Assembly (NCBI RefSeq): GCF_014196335.1
Contig: NZ_JACIDM010000003.1
Location: 372,001 to 436,000 of the forward strand
Origin: Brevundimonas lenta
GTDB taxonomy: Bacteria; Pseudomonadota; Alphaproteobacteria; Caulobacterales; Caulobacteraceae
Length of the DNA stretch: 64,000 bases
Direction: 5' to 3'
A program made the translations under genes and the position numbers. Positions 33,834 to 42,062 of this stretch are shown here, one piece after another (position 1 is the first letter of the stretch; each line of letters starts with the position of its first letter). The notes below the pieces were generated by a model, which did not search any database, had not been told where the DNA came from, and was given only the letters and a program-made list of their open reading frames with translations.

Positions 33834-34778
33834 ATGCCCGCCGCGCCCCGCGCCCGCCCTGCCGATCTGTTCACGCCCGACCAGTGGGCGCCCTTCCAGT
33901 CGCGCTCGCACTGGATCGGCCCGCTGCTGGTCGCCCACGCCTGGGGCGTCATCCTGCTGGCCGCCGTGGCCGGCGTGATCTGGCCGTGGCTGATCCCGCT
34001 TTGCGTCGCGATCATCGGCACCCGCCAGCTGGGCCTCGCCATCCTGATGCACGAGGCGGCGCACGGCGGCCTGTCGCCGAATGCAAAGCTCAACGACTTC
34101 CTCGGCCATTGGCTCTGCGCCGTCCCCGTCGGGGCCTCGCTCGGCCTCTACCGGCCCTACCACCTGTCGCACCACAAATACGCCCAGCAGGCCGAGGACC
34201 CGGACCTGGTCCTGTCCGCCCCCTTCCCGGTCACCCGCGCCTCGCTGCGCCGCAAGATCATCCGCGACCTGACGGGACAGACCTTCTTCAAGCAGCGCGT
34301 GCTGTTCCTGTTCAAAGCCTTCGCCAACCAGCGCGACGAGGACATCGCCGAGGGCGCCGTGGTCACCGGCCGCTCCGTCGCCCCCTTCCTGCTGGTCAAC
34401 GCGGCGCTGCTTGCGGCCGCCATCGTGGCCGGCGTCTGGTGGGCGTATTTCGCTCTCTGGCTACTGCCGCTGGCGACCTGGTTCCCCATGGTCACCCGCC
34501 TGCGCAACATCGCCGAACACGCCTGCGTAGAGGGCTCGGCCGACGACGCCTTCCGCGCCGCCCGCACCACCCGCGCCTCCTGGCTGGAACGCGCTCTGAT
34601 CGCCCCCTACTGGGTCAATTTCCACGCCGAGCACCACCTGTTCATGCACGTGCCCTGCTGGAAGCTTCCCGCCCTGCACAAGGCGGTTCACACCACACCG
34701 CAGGGCGAGCGGATGGAGGTGGCCGGGGGCTACGTCGAGGTTCTGAAAGCCGCCAGCGGCAAGGCAGTCCTGCCCTGA
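33834..34778 (+). CDS. Membrane fatty-acid desaturase family protein
   Basis: Di-iron membrane enzyme of 314 residues. The three His boxes are intact: HEAAHGG, HLSHHKY and HAEHHLF, separated by pairs of hydrophobic helices. The ATG at 33834 gives the usual start (MPAAPRARPADLFTPDQW); an earlier ATG at 33780 would add 18 unlike residues inside the promoter region. The family includes acyl-lipid desaturases, carotenoid hydroxylases and related oxygenases, so the substrate is uncertain. It shares its upstream region with the XRE/membrane-protein operon. Confidence 0.85.
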   Translation: MPAAPRARPADLFTPDQWAPFQSRSHWIGPLLVAHAWGVILLAAVAGVIWPWLIPLCVAIIGTRQLGLAILMHEAAHGGLSPNAKLNDFLGHWLCAVPVGASLGLYRPYHLSHHKYAQQAEDPDLVLSAPFPVTRASLRRKIIRDLTGQTFFKQRVLFLFKAFANQRDEDIAEGAVVTGRSVAPFLLVNAALLAAAIVAGVWWAYFALWLLPLATWFPMVTRLRNIAEHACVEGSADDAFRAARTTRASWLERALIAPYWVNFHAEHHLFMHVPCWKLPALHKAVHTTPQGERMEVAGGYVEVLKAASGKAVLP

Positions 34779-35440
34779 CCCGCATCGCCGACCCCACCGC
34801 CTTCATCCTCGCCAACACCCGCCTCCAGCCCGTCCCGCACGCGCCGGAGATTTCGCTGTGGCTGGCCGACGAGGTCACGCCGATCTGGCGGCTGACCGAG
34901 GAGGAACTGGGCGAGATGGGCCTGCCGCCGCCGTTCTGGGCCTTCGCCTGGGCCGGCGGTCAGGGCCTGGCGCGCTGGCTGCTGGATCACCCGGAAGAAG
35001 TCGCGGGCAAGCGGGTGCTCGACTTCGCCGCCGGCTCCGGCCTGGTCGGCGTCGCGGCGATCAAGGCGGGCGCGGCCTCCGTCCTGTGCGCCGACATCGA
35101 CCCGTTCTGCGGCGCCGCCGTGGCCCTGAACGCCCAGGCCAATAACACGCCCCTGGCCTTCACCGCCGCCGACCTGCTGGACGCCCCGCCGCCTGAGGTC
35201 GACGTCATCTGCGCCGGCGACGTCTTCTACGAACGGCCGATGGCGGAACGGGTGCTGGCCTGGCTGAACCTGGCGGCCGGGCGCGGCACGCGCATTCTGG
35301 TCGGCGATCCGCTCCGGACCTACTTCCCCAAATCCGGCTTCGACCTGCTGGCCGAATACGCCGTGCCGACCACGCGCGAACTCGAGGATTCCGCCGTGAA
35401 GCGGACCCGCGTCTGGACCGTGTCCGGCGCCGCAACCTGA
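34775..35440 (+). CDS. Class I SAM methyltransferase, ETFB-lysine/nicotinamide N-methylase-like
   Basis: Protein of about 221 residues. Family opening TRIADPTAFILANTRLQPVPHAPEI is encoded right after the desaturase stop, but no ATG, GTG or TTG is in frame before it. A CTG overlapping the stop (CTGA) is the best start candidate; the first in-frame ATG (34917) would remove over 45 conserved residues. SAM motif VLDFAAGSGLVGVAAIKAGA, then ADIDPFCGAAVALNAQANN and ICAGDVFYERPMAERVL, are typical of COG3897 methylases. Likely protein-lysine methylation; target not proven. Translation is presumably coupled to the desaturase. Confidence 0.78.
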   Translation: MTRIADPTAFILANTRLQPVPHAPEISLWLADEVTPIWRLTEEELGEMGLPPPFWAFAWAGGQGLARWLLDHPEEVAGKRVLDFAAGSGLVGVAAIKAGAASVLCADIDPFCGAAVALNAQANNTPLAFTAADLLDAPPPEVDVICAGDVFYERPMAERVLAWLNLAAGRGTRILVGDPLRTYFPKSGFDLLAEYAVPTTRELEDSAVKRTRVWTVSGAAT

Positions 35441-35486
35441 TCCGGCTACGCTTGGTTCAAGGCTCCGGCGGGTCCATCTTGTAGCC

Positions 35487-35885
35487 ATGACCTTCGCCCG
35501 CGCGCTCATCCTGGCCTGCGTCGTGATCGCCGCCCCGACGGCGGCGCTCGCCCAGGCGACCAACCCGGTCCCCCAGTATCGGCCGGGATTCGCCGTGAAC
35601 TCGCACCGCTACCAGGGTGATCGGCAACGCTACGAGATGGACCGGCTCCGGGTTCAGGCGGCCGAGCGGCAGATGTTCGCCCGTCAGCTCGAGGTCGAGA
35701 CACAGCTCAGCATCATAGACGTCCAGACACGGCGTCAGCCCGCCCTCGTCGATCCGGCGTCGACCCGCATCCTCCGCTCGCCCGAAGAAGAGGGCGCCCG
35801 TCGCCAATCGGCCACCGAGCGGCGGGAAGCGACCGTCTCCGCCGTCACCGGCATCGACGAATGGCTGGATCGCCCGCAGCCCTGA
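35487..35885 (+). CDS. Small exported hypothetical protein
   Basis: Protein of 132 residues with a Sec signal peptide (ARALILACVVIAAPTAALAQ, about 4-23). The mature part is polar and helical, with a likely coiled-coil stretch (YQGDRQRYEMDRLRVQAAER, about 42-61). No Cys and no recognised domain. It has the normal coding pattern and stands 46 bases after the methyltransferase and 78 bases before the zinc protease gene. Confidence 0.65.
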   Translation: MTFARALILACVVIAAPTAALAQATNPVPQYRPGFAVNSHRYQGDRQRYEMDRLRVQAAERQMFARQLEVETQLSIIDVQTRRQPALVDPASTRILRSPEEEGARRQSATERREATVSAVTGIDEWLDRPQP

Positions 35886-35963
35886 AATCGCCGCCCTGGC
35901 GCATCCCTTCCGCGCCCCCGGCGTTCCGGCCTCGCTTGATGCGACGGTGACAGGAGAACGACG

Positions 35964-36815
35964 ATGCGTTGGGAAGGCGGACGGCGCGGCGGCAATATCG
36001 ACGATCGTCGCGGCATGGGCCCCGTCGGCATAGCCGGCGGCGGCATCGGCGCCCTGGTCCTGGCGGCCATCGGCTATTTCGTCTTCGGCGTCTCGCCGGA
36101 GACCACCAGCCAGGTGACCAGCCAGCTGGGCGGCGCCGGCTCGGCCCAGGAGGGTCAGCAGGGCAGTCCGGAAGACCAGGCCGGTCGCTTCGTCGACGTC
36201 ATCGGCACGAACATCGACGACGTCTGGGCCAGCAAGCTGCAGGGCTACCGGCCACCGACCGTGACCCTCTACGAGCAGGGCACCAACACCGGCTGCGGCT
36301 TCGGCCAGGCGGCAATGGGCCCGTTCTACTGCCCCTCCGACCAGCACGTGTACATCGACCTGTCGTTCTGGAACGAGATGGAGACCAAGCTGGGCGCATC
36401 CGGCGCCGACTTCGCCCGCGCCTATGTCATCGCCCACGAATACGGCCACCACATCCAGACCCTGACCGGCGTCTCCGAACAGGTGCAACGCGCCCAGCAG
36501 CGCGCCTCAGGCCAGGCCGAAGCCAACCAGTATTCCGTCGCGCTGGAGCTCCAGGCCGACTGCTACGCCGGCGTCTGGGCCGCCAACGCGGCCGCGGCCT
36601 CGAACGGCGCGGTCGCCCTGGCGCCCGGGGATATCGAGGAAGGCCTGCGCACCGCCTCGGCCATCGGTGACGACACCCTGCAGCGCCGCTCGGGCGGTCG
36701 GGTCGCACCCGACAGCTTCACCCACGGCTCTTCGGCCCAGCGGGTCGAGTGGCTGCAGCGCGGCTACCAGTCCGGCGATCCGGCCGTCTGCGACACCTTC
36801 GGAAGCGCGGTCTGA
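35964..36815 (+). CDS. YpfJ-type neutral zinc metallopeptidase family protein
   Basis: Protein of 283 residues of the PF04228 zinc-peptidase family. One membrane helix near the N-terminus (GIAGGGIGALVLAAIGYFVFG, about 20-40) places the catalytic part outside the inner membrane. Zinc site HEYGHHIQ with H158, E159 and H162; a later acidic helix ALELQADCYAGVWAA supplies the third ligand. The start MRWEGGRRGGNIDDRRG is the standard N-terminus of the family, with ribosome site AGGAGAACG. Substrates are unknown. It converges on the aspartic protease gene one base away. Confidence 0.92.
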   Translation: MRWEGGRRGGNIDDRRGMGPVGIAGGGIGALVLAAIGYFVFGVSPETTSQVTSQLGGAGSAQEGQQGSPEDQAGRFVDVIGTNIDDVWASKLQGYRPPTVTLYEQGTNTGCGFGQAAMGPFYCPSDQHVYIDLSFWNEMETKLGASGADFARAYVIAHEYGHHIQTLTGVSEQVQRAQQRASGQAEANQYSVALELQADCYAGVWAANAAAASNGAVALAPGDIEEGLRTASAIGDDTLQRRSGGRVAPDSFTHGSSAQRVEWLQRGYQSGDPAVCDTFGSAV

Positions 36816-36816
36816 G

Positions 36817-37779
36817 TCAGCGCCGCCGCTGCGGCCCGACGGTCAGATCCAGCGGGCGGGAGACGTGCAGCGTCCCCGCCCCGAGGTCCAGCGCCGCCCG
36901 GCGTCCGGCGAACGCCTCCATCCCCACCAGGCCGCCCGGGAAGTTCGGCAGCGGCGGCTGTTCGAACACCCCGACCGGCACCTGTCGGTACAGGTGATCG
37001 GCGAAGGTCACCGTCCGCGCCTCGACGATCATGGACCGCAAGGCCCCGCCCAGCACCAGGCTCATGCCCTCCCGGGCCGGCCTGCCGTCCAGCAGGCCGG
37101 CGATCCGCGCCGCCTCCTCGCTCAGCCCCAGCATCGAGGAAGCTCCGGTGTCGACCACCGCCTCCACCACGGCGCCTTCGACGGTCAGTTCCGTGATCAG
37201 CGCCGTCCCCGATCGCCGCACCGGCGCGGCCGTCAGATCGGCGGGCCGCACGAAGGCGTCGCGGCGCACCAGACGGACATGTCGTCGTGCCGGATCCAGC
37301 GCCAGCACCGCCTGGGACAGCACGTCCTGACCCAGGATCAACGGCGTCCGCAGACCCTCGTCCGACGCCAGCGGCCCGAGGTTCAGGATCGCCGCGCGCA
37401 GGCCGCTGATCGTCAGGCCGGGCAGACCGACCTCGATCGTGGTCCCGCGCCCCATCTGGGCCCCGCCGCCGACGCCGTACGCCACCAGCGGCATTTCGAA
37501 GATGGATCGCTCGCCGGGCGGCATGGCCTCGAACAGCGCCCGATCGATCACCGAATACTGGGCGCCCGAGTCCACCAGGGCCAGCACCCGCCGCCCGCCG
37601 ATGGTCGCCGCGATGGTCGGGGCCTCGGATCGCCGGCTGTACGGCATCCACGGCGTCGCGCCGTCCGGGCCGAACGCCAGTCGCGGGTCGGGCCACAGCA
37701 GATGCTCGCGCGCCCACAGCGCGCCGCCGGCGAGCGCCGCCAGACCGGCGGTCCGGATCAGAAAGTTGCGGCGGTTCAT
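36817..37779 (-). CDS. Exported retropepsin-like aspartic protease with two catalytic halves
   Basis: Protein of 320 residues. The start MNRRNFLIRTAGLAALAGG is a Tat-type leader after GGCGGGG; the longer upstream frame lacks any start context. Two aspartic-protease motifs are visible: LALVDSGAQYSVID (D70) and AVVDTGASSMLGL (D210). Bacterial retropepsin-like proteins often have one motif and dimerise; two in a chain suggest an internal duplication, giving a pepsin-like active site in a monomer. The C-terminal LVGMEAFAGRRAALDLGAGTLHV is the usual closing segment. Periplasmic role unknown. Confidence 0.83.
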   Translation of the reverse strand: MNRRNFLIRTAGLAALAGGALWAREHLLWPDPRLAFGPDGATPWMPYSRRSEAPTIAATIGGRRVLALVDSGAQYSVIDRALFEAMPPGERSIFEMPLVAYGVGGGAQMGRGTTIEVGLPGLTISGLRAAILNLGPLASDEGLRTPLILGQDVLSQAVLALDPARRHVRLVRRDAFVRPADLTAAPVRRSGTALITELTVEGAVVEAVVDTGASSMLGLSEEAARIAGLLDGRPAREGMSLVLGGALRSMIVEARTVTFADHLYRQVPVGVFEQPPLPNFPGGLVGMEAFAGRRAALDLGAGTLHVSRPLDLTVGPQRRR

Positions 37780-38021
37780 CCCCGCCAAGATGGCGCGCCG
37801 ACGGGCCGCGCGCCAGCGGCACGGCGTCGCGCAGGGATGACGATGGGCTGAATTAATCAGCGGCCGGCCGACGCCCCCCGACGTCAACCGGCCGCCTGCG
37901 AGTGCTGGTCCCCCGAGCTCCCGCGAGCCCGTGGTCGATGACCAGCGGGCGTCCGGCGCCTATGTGCCGCAGAATTGACACCGCTGTCCATCCGGTTCTC
38001 CCGTTTTGGGAAACGGAAATT

Positions 38022-38843
38022 TCACCGTGGTCCGAAAGGCACCACCTTATTCTCGCGATCATGGCCGATATCGGCCGCCCCGAGGTAGGAAATACCCGAA
38101 CGCTGGCACCAGTAGCGGACGATCTCCTCGGCGGTCAGACCGAACTCCGGATCGTTCTCGACGATCTCTGAAACCCGCCCCAGACGCATGCCCGCGATCC
38201 GCCGCATCGACGGCTGGGCGGTCAGGTGGAACATCATCCGGTCGATCCGGTACAGCGGCTCCGACACGTCCTCGATCATCACCACGTGGTCCGTCAGGTC
38301 CGGCTCCAGATAGGTCCCCACCAGCGCATCCAGAATGCTGAGATTGAACGCCACCGCCGGGCGCGGATCGGTCGCCAGCGAAGGCTCCCACGACGAGGCG
38401 TCGCCGGTCTTCAGCCAGTTCAGCGCCCGCCACGCGGTGGCGTCGTTGCGCACGGCGTCCGACGCCATCGGCCCATGGGCTACGTGTTCGAATCCGGCCT
38501 TGTAGAGCATCGCCAGGATGCTGCCGGCGTCGGAATACCCGAGGTAGCGCTTGCTGCGCGCCACATCGTTCAGCCGGGGCAGGATCGCCTCCGCCACCCG
38601 GCACGAGCCGTAGCCGCCCCGCGCGAACCACACCGCGTCCAGCCGCGGGTCGTTGGCGAACTCGACGAAGGCGTTGGCCCGCGTCGCGTCGTCGCCGCCG
38701 AAATGGCCGTGTTTCTGGAAGGTCGCCGGGTGGAAGACGACCTTGATGCCGCCGTCCGGGACATTGGCCGCAAACCACGCCTCGATGGCCTCGCCGCGTT
38801 CCTTGCTGAACCGCGAGCTGGCGTTGACGATGCCGATCTTCAT
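38022..38843 (-). CDS. LD-carboxypeptidase family (peptidase S66)
   Basis: Enzyme of 273 residues that trims the terminal D-Ala from tetrapeptides during peptidoglycan recycling. Triad matches LdcA: nucleophile S104 in YLGYSDAGS, E191 in MIEDVSEPLYRIDRM, H261 in IGHDRENKVVPFG; the FARGGYGSCR strand is also present. No signal peptide, so cytoplasmic. It is divergent from a MurC/Mpl-type ligase 80 bases away, which would re-use the tripeptide product. The 242-base gap on its other side (37780-38021) holds no gene I can support. Confidence 0.9.
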   Translation of the reverse strand: MKIGIVNASSRFSKERGEAIEAWFAANVPDGGIKVVFHPATFQKHGHFGGDDATRANAFVEFANDPRLDAVWFARGGYGSCRVAEAILPRLNDVARSKRYLGYSDAGSILAMLYKAGFEHVAHGPMASDAVRNDATAWRALNWLKTGDASSWEPSLATDPRPAVAFNLSILDALVGTYLEPDLTDHVVMIEDVSEPLYRIDRMMFHLTAQPSMRRIAGMRLGRVSEIVENDPEFGLTAEEIVRYWCQRSGISYLGAADIGHDRENKVVPFGPR

Positions 38844-38923
38844 ATGCGCCGCTGGCCTCCCGCCCTGACCATGCTAGTCAGGCCGCCGGACATTCCCCGG
38901 TTTCGCCCTCCAAGATCAAGCGC

Positions 38924-40315
38924 ATGCGTTCGGACGACTACTTCTTCTGCGGCATCGGCGGCTCCGGCATGCTGCCCCTGGCGATGATCGTTCAGGCGCG
39001 CGGCGGCCGGCTCGAGGGCTCTGACCGCTCCCGCGACCAGGGCCGCACGCCCGAGAAATTCGCGTGGCTTGAGGCCCACGGCGTCACCCTGCACCCGCAG
39101 GACGGATCGGGCGTCACCCGCGCCGACCAGATCGTCGTCGCCACCGGCGCGGTCGAGGACACCGTGCCCGACATCGGCGCCGCCAAAGCTGTCGGCGCCC
39201 GCATCGTCACGCGCCCCGAACTGCTGTCGCAGCTGTTCAACGCCGCCCCGACCTCGATCGGCGTCGCCGGCACCAGCGGCAAGTCGACCATCACCGGCAT
39301 GATCGCCTGGATCCTTCACCGCGCCGGCCGCGAACCGACCGTCATGAACGGTGCGGTGATGAAGAATTTCGCCGACGCCGATCACCCCTTCGCCAGCGCC
39401 CTCGTCGGCGGCCCCGACCTGTTCGTGTCCGAGGTCGACGAGTCCGACGGCTCCATCGCCCGCTACGATCCGACGGTCGCCGTGGTCTCCAACATCTCGC
39501 TGGACCACAAGTCGATGGAGGAGCTGCGCGAGCTGTTCGGCGGCTTCACCGGCCGGGCGACAACCGCCGTGCTCAACCTCGACAACCTCGAGACCCAGGT
39601 CCTGGCCCAGACCCTGCCTACGGACAAGGTCGTCACCTTCGCCCTCGGCGAGGAGAGCGCGACGCTCAACGCCCACGACCTCACACCCCAGCCCACCGGC
39701 ATGCGCTTCACCCTGACCGAGCTAGGCGGCGCGAAACACGCGGTCACGCTCAACGTCCCCGGCGCCCACAATGTCGCCAATGCGCTGGCCGCCCTCGGCG
39801 CCGTCCGCGCCCTCGGCGTGCCGCTGGACGAGGCCGTCGCCTCACTCGAAACCTTCTCCGGCATCCGCCGCCGCATGGAGGTGGTCGGGACCGCGAACGG
39901 CGTCACCGTCATCGACGACTTCGCCCACAACCCGGACAAGATCGCCGCCACCCTCAAGACGCTGCACGCCTTCGACGGCCGCCTGCTCATCCTGTTCCAG
40001 CCGCACGGCTTCGGCCCGCTGAAGCTGATGAAGCACGAGTTCATCGAAGGCTTCGCCGGCCTGATGCGCGAGGACGACGTCCTGCTGATGCCCGAGCCCG
40101 TCTACTACGGCGGCACCACCGACCGCTCGGTCGGGTCGGAGGACATCGCCTCGGGCGTCCGCGCCGCCGGCCGCAACGCCGAGGCCCTGGCCACCCGCGA
40201 CGCCTGCGGCGACCGCCTGGTCGAACTGGCGCAACCCGGCGACCGCATCATCATCATGGGCGCCCGCGACGATACCCTGTCGGTTTTCGCGGCCGATCTT
40301 CTGGCCCGCCTCTGA
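38924..40315 (+). CDS. MurC/Mpl-type Mur ligase, probable peptidoglycan recycling
   Basis: Protein of 463 residues with the three Mur-ligase domains: N-terminal Rossmann part FFCGIGGSGMLPLAMIV, ATP-binding centre with P-loop VAGTSGKSTITG (116-121), EVDESDGSI, SNISLDHKSMEEL, and C-terminal part with VIDDFAHNPDKIAATL. The P-loop is GTSGKST instead of the usual GTHGKTT, so this is not the housekeeping MurC. Divergent LD-carboxypeptidase suggests ligation of recovered tripeptide or a related peptide to UDP-MurNAc, as Mpl does. Mpl-type activity is inferred from context. Confidence 0.82.
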   Translation: MRSDDYFFCGIGGSGMLPLAMIVQARGGRLEGSDRSRDQGRTPEKFAWLEAHGVTLHPQDGSGVTRADQIVVATGAVEDTVPDIGAAKAVGARIVTRPELLSQLFNAAPTSIGVAGTSGKSTITGMIAWILHRAGREPTVMNGAVMKNFADADHPFASALVGGPDLFVSEVDESDGSIARYDPTVAVVSNISLDHKSMEELRELFGGFTGRATTAVLNLDNLETQVLAQTLPTDKVVTFALGEESATLNAHDLTPQPTGMRFTLTELGGAKHAVTLNVPGAHNVANALAALGAVRALGVPLDEAVASLETFSGIRRRMEVVGTANGVTVIDDFAHNPDKIAATLKTLHAFDGRLLILFQPHGFGPLKLMKHEFIEGFAGLMREDDVLLMPEPVYYGGTTDRSVGSEDIASGVRAAGRNAEALATRDACGDRLVELAQPGDRIIIMGARDDTLSVFAADLLARL

Positions 40316-40325
40316 TCCGCTTACG

Positions 40326-40345
40326 GATTGTTTTTCAAGACAATC
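40326..40345. promoter_or_regulatory. Inverted repeat upstream of the hybrid histidine kinase
   Basis: GATTGT - 8 bases - ACAATC, ten bases after the Mur ligase stop and about 77 bases before the kinase ATG. The region is AT-richer than its surroundings. It may be a weak terminator or an operator. Confidence 0.3.
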
Positions 40346-40421
40346 TCGCAAATAATTCACGTACGGCAAAGCTGTCGTTAAGTCGCCGCCGCTACCCCGC
40401 TTCCATCGGGAGAGGGCGGGC

Positions 40422-42026
40422 ATGGCACGGATCGGAGACTTCGCGAGCGCCCCGGCGCCCGTCGCGCCGGACACGCCCGGCGATCACGTCTTCGAACGGT
40501 TCCAGAACGAACCCGACACCCTCGCCATCGCCGTGGTCGATGCCGACGGCCGCCCGGTCGGCCTGATCGAGCGCAACGCCTTCACCCTTCGCATGGCCGC
40601 CGAATTCGGCCGCGCCCTCTACGCCCGCCGCCCGACCTCCAGCTTCATGGACGCGGCCCCACGCATCCTCGACGCCGACGCGGACGCCGAGACCCTGTTC
40701 GAGAGCGTCGACGCCGCCAACCTCGGCGCCCTGCTGAACGGCTTCGTGGTCACCTCGAAGGGCCGCTACGCCGGGGTCGGCGCGGGCGTCCACCTGCTGC
40801 AGGCCGGCACGGCCATCCACCGCCGCCGCGCCGAGGCGATGAGCACCCTGGCCCGCGACCTCGCCCGCGCCGAACAGGAGGCGCGCTCCTCCAGCCGCGC
40901 CAAGTCCGAGTTCCTCGCCGTCATGAGCCACGAGATCCGCACGCCGCTGAACGGCGTATTGGGCGTCGCCGCCCTGATGGAGCGCGAGCTGACCCAGGAC
41001 GCCATGCGCCCGTACATCCGCACCATCCTCGACTCCGGCCAGAGCCTGCTCCGCCTGCTCACCGACGCCCTCGACATGTCTCGGGCCGAAGCCGGCCTGA
41101 TGTCCTTCGAGACCGCGCCCGTGAGCCTTCCGGGACTCGCCGCCGACCTCCGCGCGCTCTGGAGCCCGCGCGCCGCAGAGAAATCCCTGAACCTCACGGT
41201 CGACTGCGATTCCGACGACGCCGACGGCGTTCTGGCCGACGAAATGCGGCTCAAGCAGTTGCTCAACAACCTGATCGGCAACGCCATCAAATTCACCCCG
41301 TCGGGCGACATCGCCGTGCGCATCGACAGCCGCCGGATCGACGATGCGGTCGCCATCTCGGTCACCGTCGATGACAGCGGTCCCGGGGTCGGGGAGGAAG
41401 CCGCCCGCACCATCTTCGAACCGTTCAACACCGGCAGGGCCGGACGCGAGGGCGCCGGCGCTGGCCTCGGCCTCGCCATCTGCCGCCAGATCGTCGAGCG
41501 GACGCAGGGGCGGATAACGGTCGACCGCTCCGATCTGGGCGGCGCGCGCTTCGCCTTCTCCCTGACCCTGCCCCGCGCCGACGCCATGGACCCGCAAGCC
41601 ACGGACACCCTCGCCCCGCCCACACCGCACGAGACGCTGCATGTGCTGGTCGTAGACGACAATCCGACCAACCGTTTCGTCGCCGGCAAGGTGCTGGAGC
41701 TGTTCGGCTGCACCTCCGACACCGCCGAGAACGGTCTCGAGGCGGTCGAGCGCGTCCGGCGCGACCCGTTCGACCTGGTTTTGATGGACGTGAAGATGCC
41801 GGTCATGGACGGTGTCGAGGCGACCCGCGCCATTCGCGCCCTGTCCGGTCCCGAGGCGCGCATCCCGATCCTCGCCCTGACCGCCAACGCCGATCCGCGC
41901 GATGAGGATCTCTACCTCGCCGCAGGCATGGACGGCGTGGCCCAGAAGCCGATACAGCCTGACGCCCTGCTCGACGCCATCCGCCGCGTCCTGTCCTCCG
42001 ATCCGGCGGAGGCCGAGGCCGCATAG
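40422..42026 (+). CDS. Hybrid histidine kinase with N-terminal CBS-like domain
   Basis: Cytoplasmic sensor kinase of 534 residues without membrane helices. N-terminal part (about 20-130) contains AIAVVDADGRPVGLIERNAF and GFVVTSKGRYAGVGAG, like the CBS-type module found before GGDEF and kinase domains. DHp helix has SHEIRTPLNG with phospho-acceptor H170; the ATPase domain has NNLIGNAIKFT, DDSGPGVG and GAGLGLAIC. A receiver domain follows with LMDVKMP (D456) and a conserved Lys in AQKPIQ. Target unknown. It ends 36 bases before the TonB-dependent receptor gene and may share its transcript. Confidence 0.9.
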   Translation: MARIGDFASAPAPVAPDTPGDHVFERFQNEPDTLAIAVVDADGRPVGLIERNAFTLRMAAEFGRALYARRPTSSFMDAAPRILDADADAETLFESVDAANLGALLNGFVVTSKGRYAGVGAGVHLLQAGTAIHRRRAEAMSTLARDLARAEQEARSSSRAKSEFLAVMSHEIRTPLNGVLGVAALMERELTQDAMRPYIRTILDSGQSLLRLLTDALDMSRAEAGLMSFETAPVSLPGLAADLRALWSPRAAEKSLNLTVDCDSDDADGVLADEMRLKQLLNNLIGNAIKFTPSGDIAVRIDSRRIDDAVAISVTVDDSGPGVGEEAARTIFEPFNTGRAGREGAGAGLGLAICRQIVERTQGRITVDRSDLGGARFAFSLTLPRADAMDPQATDTLAPPTPHETLHVLVVDDNPTNRFVAGKVLELFGCTSDTAENGLEAVERVRRDPFDLVLMDVKMPVMDGVEATRAIRALSGPEARIPILALTANADPRDEDLYLAAGMDGVAQKPIQPDALLDAIRRVLSSDPAEAEAA

Positions 42027-42062
42027 GCAACCCGAATCCGGATCGGTGTATTGTAGCGCTTC

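Noticed and set aside
33800..34774. Fusion of the methyltransferase to a large upstream domain
   Set aside because: The upstream part is the desaturase gene in another frame, which has intact His boxes in its own frame.
37853..38021. Short minus-strand frame in the gap after the aspartic protease
   Set aside because: It has no ribosome site or recognisable domain and overlaps the LD-carboxypeptidase end.
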